In this document: piece after piece, positions 32,542-42,739 of the stretch
Layout of the letters: every line of letters begins with the position of its first letter
Position numbering within the stretch: position 1 is the first letter of the stretch
Assembly (NCBI RefSeq): GCF_000315915.1
Contig: NC_020185.1
Coordinates: 1,922,001 to 1,986,000 of the forward strand
Direction of reading: 5' to 3'
Length of the DNA stretch: 64,000 nt
DNA from: Henningerozyma blattae CBS 6284
Lineage: Eukaryota > Ascomycota > Saccharomycetes > Saccharomycetales > Saccharomycetaceae
Program-made: the position numbers and the translations under genes
Notes under the pieces: model-generated
What the model was told of the DNA's origin: nothing
Database searches by the model: none
The model's input: only the letters and a program-made list of their open reading frames with translations

Positions 32542-33654
32542 ATGCCTCCCTCCACTGATGTCAAAGGTATGGAGAAATTCTTCAACAACTTAGATTTGGT
32601 GACTGATCATGTCATATTCTTGGGACCCTATGGGACATATTCTCATCAAGCTGTGATGCAAGAATTTGATGAAGATGAAGAGATTAAAGATGGGCCAGAG
32701 AAGAGATATATCAAATTGGTCACAGCCAAATCTATTGTAGAATGTTTTGAAGAATTGGAAACCAATCCTGCAGTACGATATGCTGTTGTTCCGTTGGAGA
32801 ATTCCACCAATGGACAAGTAGTATTCTCGTATGATATCCTAAGAGATAAAGTATTGACTACAAAGAGAGAAGAAGCCGGTAAGTTTAAGAATCAAGTGCT
32901 ACCCAGATTGGACGTCATTGGTGAGCAATATGTTAATATTAGCCATTGTTTGCTATGTCCAACTGTTGGAGACGAAGGAGAAGAAACTCAAACTGATATG
33001 GATAGATTGTTTTCTCAATATAAAGTGATTCGTATTCTTTCTCATCCACAAGTTTGGGGTCAAGTGACTGAATATTTAAATAAATTGCAATTGAAATATC
33101 CTGAAATTAAATTCGAGAAATCTGATACCAATTCCACTAGTGAAGCTGTTTTTAAATCTGTGGAATATGAAAGAGAAAGAGCTAAAACAGGAGGCAATGG
33201 CGTATTGACACTTGCCATTGCCAGTGAAGCTGCATCCAAGATCTTTAATGTGACCATCTTGGAAAAATCCATCAATGATAAAGTCGGTAATACAACACGG
33301 TTTTTAATTCTTAAGAAACGAGAGGATACGTTGGTTAGAAAGACAATCCATGATAAAAGTGGTGATAAAGTGAACTTGTTGACATTTGGGATTGAAAAAA
33401 ACGAACCAGGTTCTCTAGTGGATGTTCTAATGATATTAAAAAAATATCAATTGAATATGGTCTCGGTGAATTCAAGACCATACAACGACCCTTCCAATAA
33501 TGATTCCAAGAAATGGGACTACTTCTTTTACATAGAATTTGTCTGTGAAAGAGACGATATCGATTGGAACGAATTTTACCAATCGATCGATAACAACTGC
33601 ATCACCTGGTGTCTCTGGGGTTCATTTCCAAGAAACAAGCGTTATTACAATTGA
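32542..33654 (+). CDS. PHA2: prephenate dehydratase
   Basis: Converts prephenate to phenylpyruvate, the penultimate step of phenylalanine synthesis, in the cytosol. The 370 aa compare with 334 in S. cerevisiae. The N-terminal catalytic lobe has FLGPYGTYSHQAV (about 31-43) and VPLENSTNGQV. The catalytic Thr-Arg-Phe motif NTTRFLIL is intact, with TRF at 252-254. A C-terminal ACT-like domain carries KVNLLTFGIEKNEPGSLVDVL and NSRPYND, in place of the ESRP motif of bacterial enzymes that sense phenylalanine. The ATG at 32542 lies downstream of a Gcn4 site. PHA2 is YNL316C, consistent with neighbours PFK27 and the YNL320W homologue. Confidence 0.94.
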   Translation: MPPSTDVKGMEKFFNNLDLVTDHVIFLGPYGTYSHQAVMQEFDEDEEIKDGPEKRYIKLVTAKSIVECFEELETNPAVRYAVVPLENSTNGQVVFSYDILRDKVLTTKREEAGKFKNQVLPRLDVIGEQYVNISHCLLCPTVGDEGEETQTDMDRLFSQYKVIRILSHPQVWGQVTEYLNKLQLKYPEIKFEKSDTNSTSEAVFKSVEYERERAKTGGNGVLTLAIASEAASKIFNVTILEKSINDKVGNTTRFLILKKREDTLVRKTIHDKSGDKVNLLTFGIEKNEPGSLVDVLMILKKYQLNMVSVNSRPYNDPSNNDSKKWDYFFYIEFVCERDDIDWNEFYQSIDNNCITWCLWGSFPRNKRYYN

Positions 33655-35300
33655 ACTTTCATTCTTATTTTATTATTATTTTATTATTTTTTTTTCGTCA
33701 TTTCACATCACGTGCTGCAAATGGTCTCACCCCCCTTATTCCAGCAATTTCTTACCTTTACCCTTTATAGATACTGATGCAATTATTGCATAATCCATAA
33801 GTAATACTCCGAAGCCCCTACGTAATGATTTACAGACGCTACGATCGGCTCTGTGGCCTTATCCCTCCCCCCCCTTGAGCCAGCCGCCAACAACCAATCC
33901 TCGAGGCCTTTTTTTTTCGGTTCGGTTCGGTTCGGCTCGGAGTGGAGTTGGAATACGAGCTAGAATTCTGATAGGAATGGAGCCAACAAACCCTCAAACC
34001 CTCGGGTATTCCCGGCCCGGCCCTGTGCTGAAAATGAGGGTTGCCGTGATAACTTGCCGTCGGGGTAAGGTCATTCTCTTTGATCAGAACACAAATCCGC
34101 CGGGATCTCCGTGATTAGCCGTGAATATCCTTAGATAACCGGATTTATCCGTATCTAGCCGGAACATCCGTGAATATCCTTAGATAACCGGATTTATCCG
34201 TATCTAGCCGGAACATCCGTGAATATCCGGATCCGTTATGTACACCTTCGGGTCACCCGGACCGAGATTCCGCGAATTGCCGGAGAACAGTAGTCCGAGA
34301 AGGGCCAATTCTATTGGGGTCAAAAGGCCAAAAGAAATTTTCTTTTTTTTTTTATTACAGCGTGTTCCACGGATCATAATTTTTCACTTTTTTTTGACCC
34401 ATGGGTCCATGGGTCATTTTTTTTTTTAATTTTTCACACGCGGCTGCCATGTCCGTTTCAACCGTAACAATCAGTACGTGTTACTAATTTGGCCCATCGG
34501 TGCCTGATCGTATTTGGTCAACTTAATGCTCATTACTATTTATCTAATTTTTTTCGCTTCTGCTTTTTTTTCCGTTTTCTTCCAGATTAATTAATTGTCA
34601 TTTTTATTCATTTCCTCAAATACAATAGAAATTTGTCCATTTCCGTCTATGATTATCGACCGTTTTGAAGAGAATTTTTAGAATTTTTCAATTGATTCTA
34701 TCTTAATTTAATCTTTTTTTGTTAAATAAAAGTAAAAAAGTTCTTTTTCTTTTTTGTCCAAATAACCAACGTTTCAGTCCAATAAATTATTAGTTAATTA
34801 CTTTATCATTCATTTGACGAGATTAAAAATTTAGAGCCAAAAAATTGAAATTTGGAAAAAATTAAAAAATAGTAATAATCATAGTAATAGTAATAATAAT
34901 AATTATTATTATTATCATTTTATACTAATATATTCCAATAAATAAATCTCCAATCTTTCATCCTACTCATTGCTCATTTACTGATTCACTCCTGCTTCAA
35001 TATATACATCATCTTATCAAAGATACTTTTTACGTCCTCATTCTTCCATCGGTCCGTAATTCACCTGACTGATCTACTCCATCGACATTTTATAATCTGA
35101 ATTCTTGAAGGTCATCTATTTTGTTACTTCATTAGCTTATATTACCACTCACCCTCTTTATCTTTGATTGACTCAAAACTCCTATTGTATCGAGCATATA
35201 TATATTTGCATTGAAGTTGTGTTTTAACTTTTTTTTCCTTCTTTCCTTCATCAAATCTTATCTGAACCAAGCATATTAAGCTCACCCATATAGATCCCCA
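33655..35300. other. PHA2-PFK27 intergenic region with GC-rich island
   Basis: 1.65 kb upstream of PFK27. Bases 33830-34330 are far more GC-rich than the surroundings and carry a CGGTT pentamer run (33918-33940), a 49-bp tandem repeat (34119-34228), and beyond them an overlapping GACCCATGGGTC palindrome pair (about 34396-34418). The rest is T-rich promoter DNA. The ORFs readable in the island have no protein-like character. Confidence 0.6.
34119..34228. repeat. 49-bp tandem repeat, 2.2 copies, with internal 10-bp periodicity
   Basis: Units start at 34119, 34168 and 34217 and are identical where complete. Each unit is itself a string of 9-10-bp words beginning CCG or CC (CCGTGAATAT, CCTTAGATAA, CCGGATTTAT, CCGTATCTAG, CCGGAACAT). 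CCG triplets upstream (34100, 34109) keep the same phase. Confidence 0.95.
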
Positions 35301-36602
35301 ATGATGAGATCATTCTCAATAAACTCAAGTGATTCGGAATTATATTCAATGCCCAACGACTCTTTAAGCAGTTGTTCTTCCTCCGCATTCATTAAAGGTT
35401 TGCCACAAACAAATACAAGCTCTACACACTTGATGACTTCCATAGGTTTAACAACGTCCAATAATTCCTCGTCAAATAGTCCCATGACGCCGTCATCTCC
35501 GAATTTGTCGTCTACTGACTTATCTTCAAATATGAGTATCAATAATTCAACAAATACAAATCCAAGTTCCTCCATCAAGAAGAATAATTTTTATGTTAAT
35601 CAACAGAGAAAAGCTAAATTTGTAGTTATTTTAATGGGATTACCGGCTACTGGTAAATCCACCATTGCTTCTCAATTGATTGAATATTTGAAATCTTCAT
35701 CTTTTTATGCAAACACCTCTTTGGAGCCACCTTTTAATTGCTCATCTCCATTTGATACTTCCAAATTACGTTATGAAATATATAACGCAGGTAACGTGAG
35801 AAGAAATTTATCTCATAATACTTTATATGAATTGAAAAATAAATCTTTTGAAAATAATAATAATCATTCCAATTATTCGGATGTTTTTGATCCTAAAAAT
35901 AGTTTACAAAAGGAAAATTTTGCAAGAATTACTTTACACAATCTTTTAGATGATATTGATGCTGATAAAGTGGATTTCGCCATTTTTGATGCAACAAATT
36001 CCACTACAAAGAGAAGACATTATGTTTTACGTCAATTATCTTCTTATAATTTAAATCCTTATTCTAATTTTATCATTTCTCCAATTGTTTTGGAAATTAA
36101 ATGTAATCATCCTAATTTCATTAAATTTAATATCCATAATAAGTCGTTTAATAAAGATTATTTCGATAAACCTTATAATTTTTCTGTGACTGATTTTTCC
36201 AAAAGATTGAAGACTTATAGAAGTCAATATTCTCCATTTAAACAAATCGAATTTGATTCCTATATAGAGGCAACTACGAACGTAAGATCTCTATACACAC
36301 CACCAGATGAATTTTTAAACGTTTATCACGGTTGTGCTTATTTTTCCATTGTCAATTTAGGAATTGAAAACTCAAGTGATTTTAATTTGAAACATTTCTA
36401 TAAGGATTGTCCAAATGAACCAAAATTCATTGTTAATTTAATTTCAAGCTTTACCAAGAATTATAACCATTTGTTTGGGAAACATTATTTTAATATTGTA
36501 AATGAGTTCTTTAATACCAATATTAACATGGAAAAACAAGAAAAATTAAGTGTTTTGGATAAGATTATCAACAAGGATTATTTACATTCCATTTTAACTT
36601 AA
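35301..36602 (+). CDS. PFK27: 6-phosphofructo-2-kinase (Pfk27 type, kinase domain only)
   Basis: Makes fructose 2,6-bisphosphate, the activator of phosphofructokinase. The 433 aa include a Ser/Asn-rich N-terminus (1-105), then the kinase P-loop GLPATGKST at 113-121. Further family segments are EIYNAGNVRRNLSH, ARITLHNLLDDI, FAIFDATNSTTKRRHYVLRQL, and NIHNKSFNKDYFDKPYNFSVTDFSKRLKTY, which closely resembles S. cerevisiae Pfk27. No RHGE-type bisphosphatase domain follows, as in Pfk27 and unlike bifunctional enzymes. Start is the double ATG at 35301. PFK27 is YOL136C, a neighbour of the PHA2/YNL320W track. Glucose induces the S. cerevisiae gene; the unusual upstream island may matter for this. Confidence 0.92.
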   Translation: MMRSFSINSSDSELYSMPNDSLSSCSSSAFIKGLPQTNTSSTHLMTSIGLTTSNNSSSNSPMTPSSPNLSSTDLSSNMSINNSTNTNPSSSIKKNNFYVNQQRKAKFVVILMGLPATGKSTIASQLIEYLKSSSFYANTSLEPPFNCSSPFDTSKLRYEIYNAGNVRRNLSHNTLYELKNKSFENNNNHSNYSDVFDPKNSLQKENFARITLHNLLDDIDADKVDFAIFDATNSTTKRRHYVLRQLSSYNLNPYSNFIISPIVLEIKCNHPNFIKFNIHNKSFNKDYFDKPYNFSVTDFSKRLKTYRSQYSPFKQIEFDSYIEATTNVRSLYTPPDEFLNVYHGCAYFSIVNLGIENSSDFNLKHFYKDCPNEPKFIVNLISSFTKNYNHLFGKHYFNIVNEFFNTNINMEKQEKLSVLDKIINKDYLHSILT

Positions 36603-37435
36603 TCAGTTTGCTACAAAAAATAAAAATAAAAATAAAAATAAAAATAAAAATAAATTATATTAATAATAACCCCACTAATTATTATAGATTGATGACCCCT
36701 CTCCCCTTTTAATGACCAATACCCTATAGAACTATCCATAATTCCGGATCTCTCGTTTTAATAATATTGTTTTTCTTATTACACTTTCATTTTTCACTTC
36801 TTATTCTACAAAAAATTTTTTTTTTTCCCCAGCTATTAACAAGACCACAATCGCTTTGTATTTTCACCTATCATGACATTCTATTTCTCTTTTTATTCTC
36901 CATAATTCATTTTTTCTGATCTTTTTTTCTTTAATTTACCCTTTGGCTTTTTTTTGATTTTATTTCATTTTACTTCTTCATATCAATTTTTTTCGTTTAC
37001 TCTTTGGATTGTCATTCATTTATCATCATATTTTACGCTTTTTTATATATTAAAAGCCTAATATAAAAAGAAATTTTGATAACGTTACCTTCTGGTATTG
37101 CTAAATTTTCCATATATTAGAATGTATTATTTATTTTTTTTTCTTTTAACTCAAAATAAATTATTATAGTATGTCTCTTTTAAATGTTGCGATTTATTTG
37201 ATCGTTAAAAAAAATACTTTATTATTTATATATATAGACAAATTTCTTTTCTATTTAATCTTTTAAAAATACAAAACTTACTCGAGATAAGAGTACAAAA
37301 TTATGTTTATTTAATATGCTAAACTACTATACAATGGTATTTGTTATAAAATGCAGATGTAATTGTAAATGTGAGTGAATAAATGAGTGAATGAATGAAT
37401 GTTTATTTATTTTTGAATGCAATATTGTATTAGAA
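36603..37435. other. convergent PFK27-YNL320W intergenic region
   Basis: Two 3' regions face each other. An (AAAAT)n microsatellite (36615-36654) begins 12 bases after the PFK27 stop, and long T-rich stretches follow. Nothing else is seen. Confidence 0.45.
36615..36654 (+). repeat. (AAAAT)n microsatellite
   Basis: About seven AAAAT units directly downstream of the PFK27 stop codon. Confidence 0.9.
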
Positions 37436-38395
37436 TTAATTAAATTCTTTTAAAAATTTATCAATGACTGCCCAATATTTGGGTTGATTAATAGTATTAT
37501 AATGATTACCATTAGGAAATTTATGAATTAGTTTATCATCGCTGGAACATTTATCATATAAAGTCTCCATTTGCTTGGGTAAAATTTTTTCATCTTTGGA
37601 ACCACTTAGGAATAAAACTGGTAAATCATCACGAAGTTGATTAATTAAAACTTCATTATTCCAAATTTCATGTAATAAAAATTTTATATTAAATTTTAAA
37701 TGATCATTTAACATTTTTGGTATTGATAAAAATGTATTTTCTATTACCATACCATCAATGAAATTAGGATATTTATTAGCAATATAAATTGCAATAGCAC
37801 CACCTAATGATTGACCATATAATAGGATTCTATTATTTTGATGATATTTATTATTCATCAAATAATTCATTATGCAATCTGCATCTTTTTTCAACCCAGT
37901 TTCAGAAGGTGAACCATTAGAATTACCGTACCCACGATATGAATAAAGAATAACATTGAAGTTAAATAAATTATAGAATTTATAAGCAATGGGTAAAAAG
38001 TTCCCAATATTGCCTGAATTCGGACATAAGATCAATACAGTGGTATTAATTTGATTTTTTTCATCCTTAAGAGAATTTTTAATTCTCATATCGTAAGCTT
38101 CTAATGAAACTTTATCCTTTGTAATTAATTTGATTCTTTTATACGGTATACCAAAACTTTCAGGGTTTTCTACATGGTTACGTGCACCTTTGATCCATGA
38201 CGGATAAATCAATTTATTCTGACATAGATATAATACAGACATCGAAAGTGATGTTGCTCCAAGTAATGTAGTAACAACAACCATCAAAGATAATATGCTT
38301 TTGTTATTTAGGCTTTTGTTATTAAAATAGGAATATGAATAATTATTCTGATATGGAAGTTCTCTGACATCAGAATAATCATAAGACACACTCAT
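37436..38395 (-). CDS. membrane-anchored alpha/beta hydrolase (YNL320W/Bem46 family)
   Basis: Homologue of S. cerevisiae YNL320W, a Bem46/ABHD13-like serine hydrolase of unknown substrate. The 319 aa include one N-terminal membrane span (about 36-57, ILSLMVVVTTLLGATSLSMSVL). The conserved family stretch YPSWIKGARNHVENPESFGI follows, then LILCPNSGNIG, the oxyanion region, and YSYRGYGNS. The catalytic triad appears complete: Ser196 in the elbow GQSLGG, Asp268 in SGSKDEKI and His298 in GNHYNTI. It is convergent with PFK27. The next 7 kb hold no ordinary gene, only transposon relics and tRNAs. Confidence 0.88.
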   Translation of the reverse strand: MSVSYDYSDVRELPYQNNYSYSYFNNKSLNNKSILSLMVVVTTLLGATSLSMSVLYLCQNKLIYPSWIKGARNHVENPESFGIPYKRIKLITKDKVSLEAYDMRIKNSLKDEKNQINTTVLILCPNSGNIGNFLPIAYKFYNLFNFNVILYSYRGYGNSNGSPSETGLKKDADCIMNYLMNNKYHQNNRILLYGQSLGGAIAIYIANKYPNFIDGMVIENTFLSIPKMLNDHLKFNIKFLLHEIWNNEVLINQLRDDLPVLFLSGSKDEKILPKQMETLYDKCSSDDKLIHKFPNGNHYNTINQPKYWAVIDKFLKEFN

Positions 38396-38993
38396 TCTCG
38401 TATTTTTGAAATATACAACCTATATAAATAACGAAAGAATTAATATCAAATTTTTCATCACTAATCAAGTAGAATACCATATATACCGTTTTTTACAAGT
38501 TACCATAAACTAGAGTTTTTTTTAATCAATAGCTGATCCTTCCTATCAAATAAATTCCCATTGTGATAAAAAAAAAGCCAAAAATAACTATTAGTTCACA
38601 AATTCCTTTTTCGAGAATTCTTTAATATCCGTCATGTCCTATTTCTCAAACGTCATTCGCGAAAAATTACAGAACCATCTCGAGATATTTTACAACATTA
38701 TTCAGATTTTGTCATTTCGTGGGTGAAGGTACCGGATTAGGCACTGCTGCTGGGTCTTCTGAGGGTGAGTGTGGGGCAATTGGGAAAGAGGTCAAGGACC
38801 CGTGGAACATCTTTTTTTTCTTTTTTTTGGATTATTCAGACTACCCGATTGGGAGCGTTTCTGGAAACAGAAGGAGACCCGTAATTTACGTTTTGCTGGC
38901 ATAATATATGTTTTACCGAGAACTCCGTATTCATATATTATTGATATATATGAAGGATTAGGTAAACAAATCTTAGTGAAAACCGTATGGGGA
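38396..38993. other. YNL320W-homologue promoter region
   Basis: AT-rich, with a short GC-richer patch (38718-38810). No convincing gene; the overlapping small ORFs at 38719-39020 run into the LTR. Confidence 0.35.
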
Positions 38994-38998
38994 ATGTT

Positions 38999-39172
38999 TA
39001 CTGGGATTCAAGAGAGTTAGACATTGTTATGCAGTGTTTAAGATGTAAAGACGATTACTTTATTTAGAAATATATAGTAAATACTATAACTAAAATGAAT
39101 ATATTTCTTAAATAGTCACGTGATAAAAGTCTTTTACCACTTAATAGAAAATGATATAATCATATTCCAGCA
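38999..39172 (-). mobile_element. Ty1/copia-like solo LTR, shortened copy
   Basis: 174 bp flanked by a perfect 5-bp target duplication ATGTT (38994-38998 and 39173-39177). Read on the minus strand it starts TGCTGGAATATG, as Ty1-type LTRs start TGTTGGAATA, and ends GAATCCCAGTA after an embedded ATG reading Met-Ser-Asn-Ser-Leu-Glu-Ser-Gln-stop. It matches 42740-42956 but lacks about 43 bp internally. Confidence 0.9.
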
Positions 39173-39177
39173 ATGTT

Positions 39178-41102
39178 CAATTTAAATAAATGCGACATAT
39201 TTAGGCTATATTTAGTAAATCTTACGCATTATAAGTTGATGTTAGTGCATTGCGAGGTGAGTATATTATTTATTCAATACTTGCTTGAGTAATATTGATA
39301 TTATTATTTTTAGAAATAGCAGCATTTCTGGTATGGGCGAGAAGGTGTTACATATGACCTGCTAATACTACGTGATTACAGTATCAATAACAAAAATACA
39401 TAATTTTATCTTGCATATTTTTCAGGAAGTCACCTATACGTTCCTTCTTTTAATTTTTTATTTTTATTTTTTTTGATTGCAGCTTCAATTTTTGGCTACA
39501 ATATTGGATGTTATATTTCTCTATATAATGTGCATAGTAAAGTTAATTTACAAATATCAAGCCATATGAATAATAACTAATCTATATAGTTAAATGCCGA
39601 GACATCGGCTGGCTTTCTTTACACAGGTCCAATCAATTAAGGTTCATTATTGGCTAATGACGAACTCGCTCGGTCATTTATATATCCGATGAATAATACG
39701 GATTATTTATATTCAAGGAGACATGGCAACCCAATGATTTAGGGGATGGCATTTTCTATTTTGTGGTTCATTCATTAGAATTCTGAAAGGAAATTAAAAT
39801 ATTTAGAGCTTGGCACTTTTCAAATGGTAATATCGTATTGCTTTTAAGGGGTTAGCATAAACTCGGAGTAAGAATAACACTCTGTGCAGTAGTATACTGG
39901 GAGTTTCAACTTAACAAGAAGGATGCCTTCAGGTGCCAAGTGCCAAGTGTCAAGAATAATTAGTAATATTCAAGAAACTTGTACAAAAAGGTATATTTTT
40001 GGTAGTTTCTTATTATTTTATACAGATCTCAAACTAGGGTAAACCTTGCTTACAAATACTACTGATTCATTAAGAAATAATTTAATTAGTTGTGATTATG
40101 TTTGATAACCCATGTATTTCTTTTTTTTTTAATACCAACTGGTTCTTGGGGTTGGAAAATAATTTTCATCAAAATATATAATTCATATTTATTGAATTAT
40201 TTCTCCCACTTGTAGTTGACTATTTTTGTGAATATATTCAAAGTCCCCGAAGAATTTTCACTTATTACATTAGTACTGTTGATTTTTATCTATGTCATAA
40301 TGAATATATGGATATGAGATAATATGTGTAAGGTGTGCGGTCTTCGTAAAGAATGATCTGTAGAAACTCGCCCATTTTCTATTATGTCAGCATGATGAAA
40401 CCAGGTGCAGAAATTTAAAAAGAATATATAAATAGTACCATAATCCTCAAGATGTATATCTAATTTCAAATAAGATAAAAAAAAGAACCATCTTGCGCCT
40501 CCAAATCTTACTGAACTAAGGTGAGGTCCCCAACAAGATCTGGTGTTCCGATCTAGATTAGGGACTAGGTACTAACTAGGATAGGAGCATCACTGGTACC
40601 CCCGCGCCCAAGCTGTCTTAAAAAATACCTTTGACCTCACTAAAGATTTACAAATATGGTGAGATCTCATAATAACAATAGGGTTACATCATCTCGGTAA
40701 GGTACAAAAGATTACAAGATAAAAAAAATTGGGGTTAACAGATGATGATTTCGTTGGATTACTGGGTTACATATAAGATGATCCTATTCTATAGAGTTGA
40801 GAACATAAACTATTAAGGGTAAAAGCTATGTTGTTTCAATTTTTAGATTTATTACGGCTAAAGAAAAGGGTACAATGGTTACCGCCATTGCTTTGAAATA
40901 GAATCCCTGGACTAATGTTATGAGTATTTGGGAAATCAACAAAGTCTGTGAAGTTAAAAGATGTTGGAGATCTGGAATATTCTAACAGGAATATTATAAA
41001 ATCAGTCGTAATGATAGTGGTACCAATTTTCGGGATGAATAACTGTGGAAACTAATGGAAACTAGTGGAATTGGACCATGAGGTTTGTGATTACTGATCT
41101 GA
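39178..41102. other. gene-free stretch between LTR and gag relic
   Basis: About 1.9 kb. It should hold pol if the Ty3-like element at 41103-42317 were complete, but I find no long frame and no protease, reverse transcriptase, RNase H or integrase motif, and no second copy of its LTR. A GC-richer patch at 40490-40620 is unexplained. Confidence 0.5.
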
Positions 41103-41930
41103 TTAGTAGTGGTTTGGGTTTGGCCCTGCAGGACGAGTTCTACACTGATCTAGGCGGTGGCCTGGTTTCTTATAGTTGAAGCATTGGTTTTTCTGGATGC
41201 ATTCTTCCCTAGAAATCAGGCCTCTACGTTGAACTGCAGATATTGTATATTCATTAAGGTCATTTGTTTGGTTGTATGCCATAACTTGGTTGATCCCTAG
41301 TACGGGTGTCATTCTGGATTGTTGGGTGCCCATAGGCAAATTGAAGCTCTGCTGGGTTCCTGTGGAAAATTCCCTGCTTTGAATAGGAATCGTTTCATAA
41401 GCGATTACCATTGCCTTCTTTAGTGTTGAAGGTTCAGCAGCGGCAATTCTTTCATAGGTTGTTGGGGATAGGTTTCTGGCGTATTGAGCCAAGATGGCCT
41501 TCTCGGACCACAGGTCCTTTGGCAATAGAGCGATAAGTCTTCGATATGATGCGTTATAGCGTTCAATACCTATACTGGCTTCATTAATATTGTGAATAAA
41601 GTTTAAAAGCTTATGGATATCAATTTTACTGGTATAATGACTTTCGAAATCCTTAATGAAATTCTCCCATGTAGCATCTGTTGGTGGCTCATCAACCCAG
41701 TTAAGTGCCCATGTGACTGCGTTTCCTGTTAAATGTTGGGCAAAGAACGCAATCTTTTCAGCATCGGTAATGGCTTGTTGGGTCACCATTTGTAGTTTTA
41801 AGGTAGCTACAAACTTTGGTAGTGATAGAACGTCTTCCTTTCCATCGAAAGTCATTAGTTTGACTTTGGTATCGATGGGTTTTGTTTCGCTATGACCTAA
41901 TGGGGTTCTGAAGGGGTTGTTAGTTGACAT
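41103..41930 (-). CDS. Ty3/gypsy-like retrotransposon Gag, intact frame, no pol
   Basis: 275-aa Gag closely resembling Ty3 Gag3 (about 290 aa). The capsid region has IGIERYNASYRRLIALLPKD and LWSEKAILAQYARNLSPTTYE; the nucleocapsid segment starts SREECIQKNQCFNYKKPGHR. In Gag3 that segment holds a CX2CX4HX4C zinc knuckle; here Cys, His and the last Cys remain but the second Cys is Tyr (CFNYKKPGHRLDQC). The frame is uninterrupted, yet no pol frame follows. An LTR and primer-binding-like site lie just upstream. It could be a recently dead element, a trans-supplied gag-only element or a host-recruited Gag. Confidence 0.85.
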   Translation of the reverse strand: MSTNNPFRTPLGHSETKPIDTKVKLMTFDGKEDVLSLPKFVATLKLQMVTQQAITDAEKIAFFAQHLTGNAVTWALNWVDEPPTDATWENFIKDFESHYTSKIDIHKLLNFIHNINEASIGIERYNASYRRLIALLPKDLWSEKAILAQYARNLSPTTYERIAAAEPSTLKKAMVIAYETIPIQSREFSTGTQQSFNLPMGTQQSRMTPVLGINQVMAYNQTNDLNEYTISAVQRRGLISREECIQKNQCFNYKKPGHRLDQCRTRPAGPNPNHY

Positions 41931-41943
41931 GATATAGTATTTT

Positions 41944-41965
41944 TCGAACTGGCAGCGCTAACAAT
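41944..41965 (-). other. candidate primer-binding site of the Ty3-like element
   Basis: Directly after the LTR, the minus strand reads ATTGTTAGCGCTGCC. TGTTAGCGCTGC matches 10 of 12 bases of TGGTAGCGCCGC, the complement of the 3' end of initiator tRNA-Met, the usual Ty1/Ty3 primer. Position and similarity support it; two mismatches weaken it. Confidence 0.55.
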
Positions 41966-42317
41966 TGTTGTAATACGAGACTAACAGGATGAGTATGATG
42001 TTTCAGAGTTCAGATGGCACTGAGGTCAGATATTTTAGGCTGTATTACATTAAATGATTATGTATCCGCTTGGTTCCTTTGTATATAGTATAATAATAAG
42101 ATATTGATCTATACAGACTCCTTATATATGTCTTTGGAGCCGAATAGTTCTGGGTACGTACAGATCAGATTCTGCGGTTGCAGTTGGTGTTCCACGCCTG
42201 CTGAATAGCTTTTTCTCAGCTATGGCAAGTTGACCTGTCCTTTCTCGAGACTTCTTTTGGACCGACTTTCTGTAAGTATTACGTGAAAGGTGACGGTGCT
42301 TAAATGGTTTTACAACA
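41966..42317 (-). mobile_element. 5' LTR of the Ty3-like element (sigma-like)
   Basis: 352 bp bounded by an 8-bp inverted repeat, TGTTGTAA...TTACAACA, like the TGTTGTAT termini of Ty3 sigma. It sits immediately upstream of the primer-binding-like site and gag, in the right orientation. Length is close to sigma (about 340 bp). No second copy is present in the window, so the element lacks its 3' end here. Confidence 0.7.
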
Positions 42318-42734
42318 AAAATGTTGTATTCTAATAGTTAGTAACGTGTCAACCAAGGCACATGACTCATGTTCTGAGGTCCAACATCAAATAACTCGTT
42401 TCTACAACAAATAGACACGTTTCTAGTTGGAATGACGCTACCATACCAATCCAACTGGTATATAAACTCGTCTAATATCCATTGATGTAAACCCTTGTCA
42501 ATAGTTCTATACATTCTGGATATTTAAAGGAACTAAGCTATTTTGTTCTAAGCTCTATCTGTAATACCACAGAAAACAAGAAAAATGTTGTAGACATATT
42601 CTAAGTAGTTCAAAAAGTCAACTAAACAATTTAATAAAAAGTAATATTTTCATGTCTAAGCTATAAGCAAAACAACCATACAAGCATGTGACTACGAGTC
42701 ACATAATCACACAGTCATGCACCCACATAGCTAT
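42318..42734. other. spacer between Ty3-like LTR and Ty1-like LTR
   Basis: About 400 bp. It begins AAAAT then TGTTGTATTC, a second LTR-terminus-like motif, with CTACAACA about 85 bp further on (near 42403-42410); this may be a fragment of another, internally deleted LTR. Otherwise nothing is recognised. Confidence 0.3.
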
Positions 42735-42739
42735 ATGAC

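Noticed and set aside
33875..34429. plus-strand ORFs in the GC-rich island upstream of PFK27
   Set aside because: They run through tandem repeats and homopolymers and lack protein-like composition; GC-rich DNA opens frames by chance.
35282..35578. 98-codon antisense ORF over the PFK27 N-terminus
   Set aside because: Complement of a Ser/Asn-rich coding stretch, Glu/Leu-rich as expected of a shadow.
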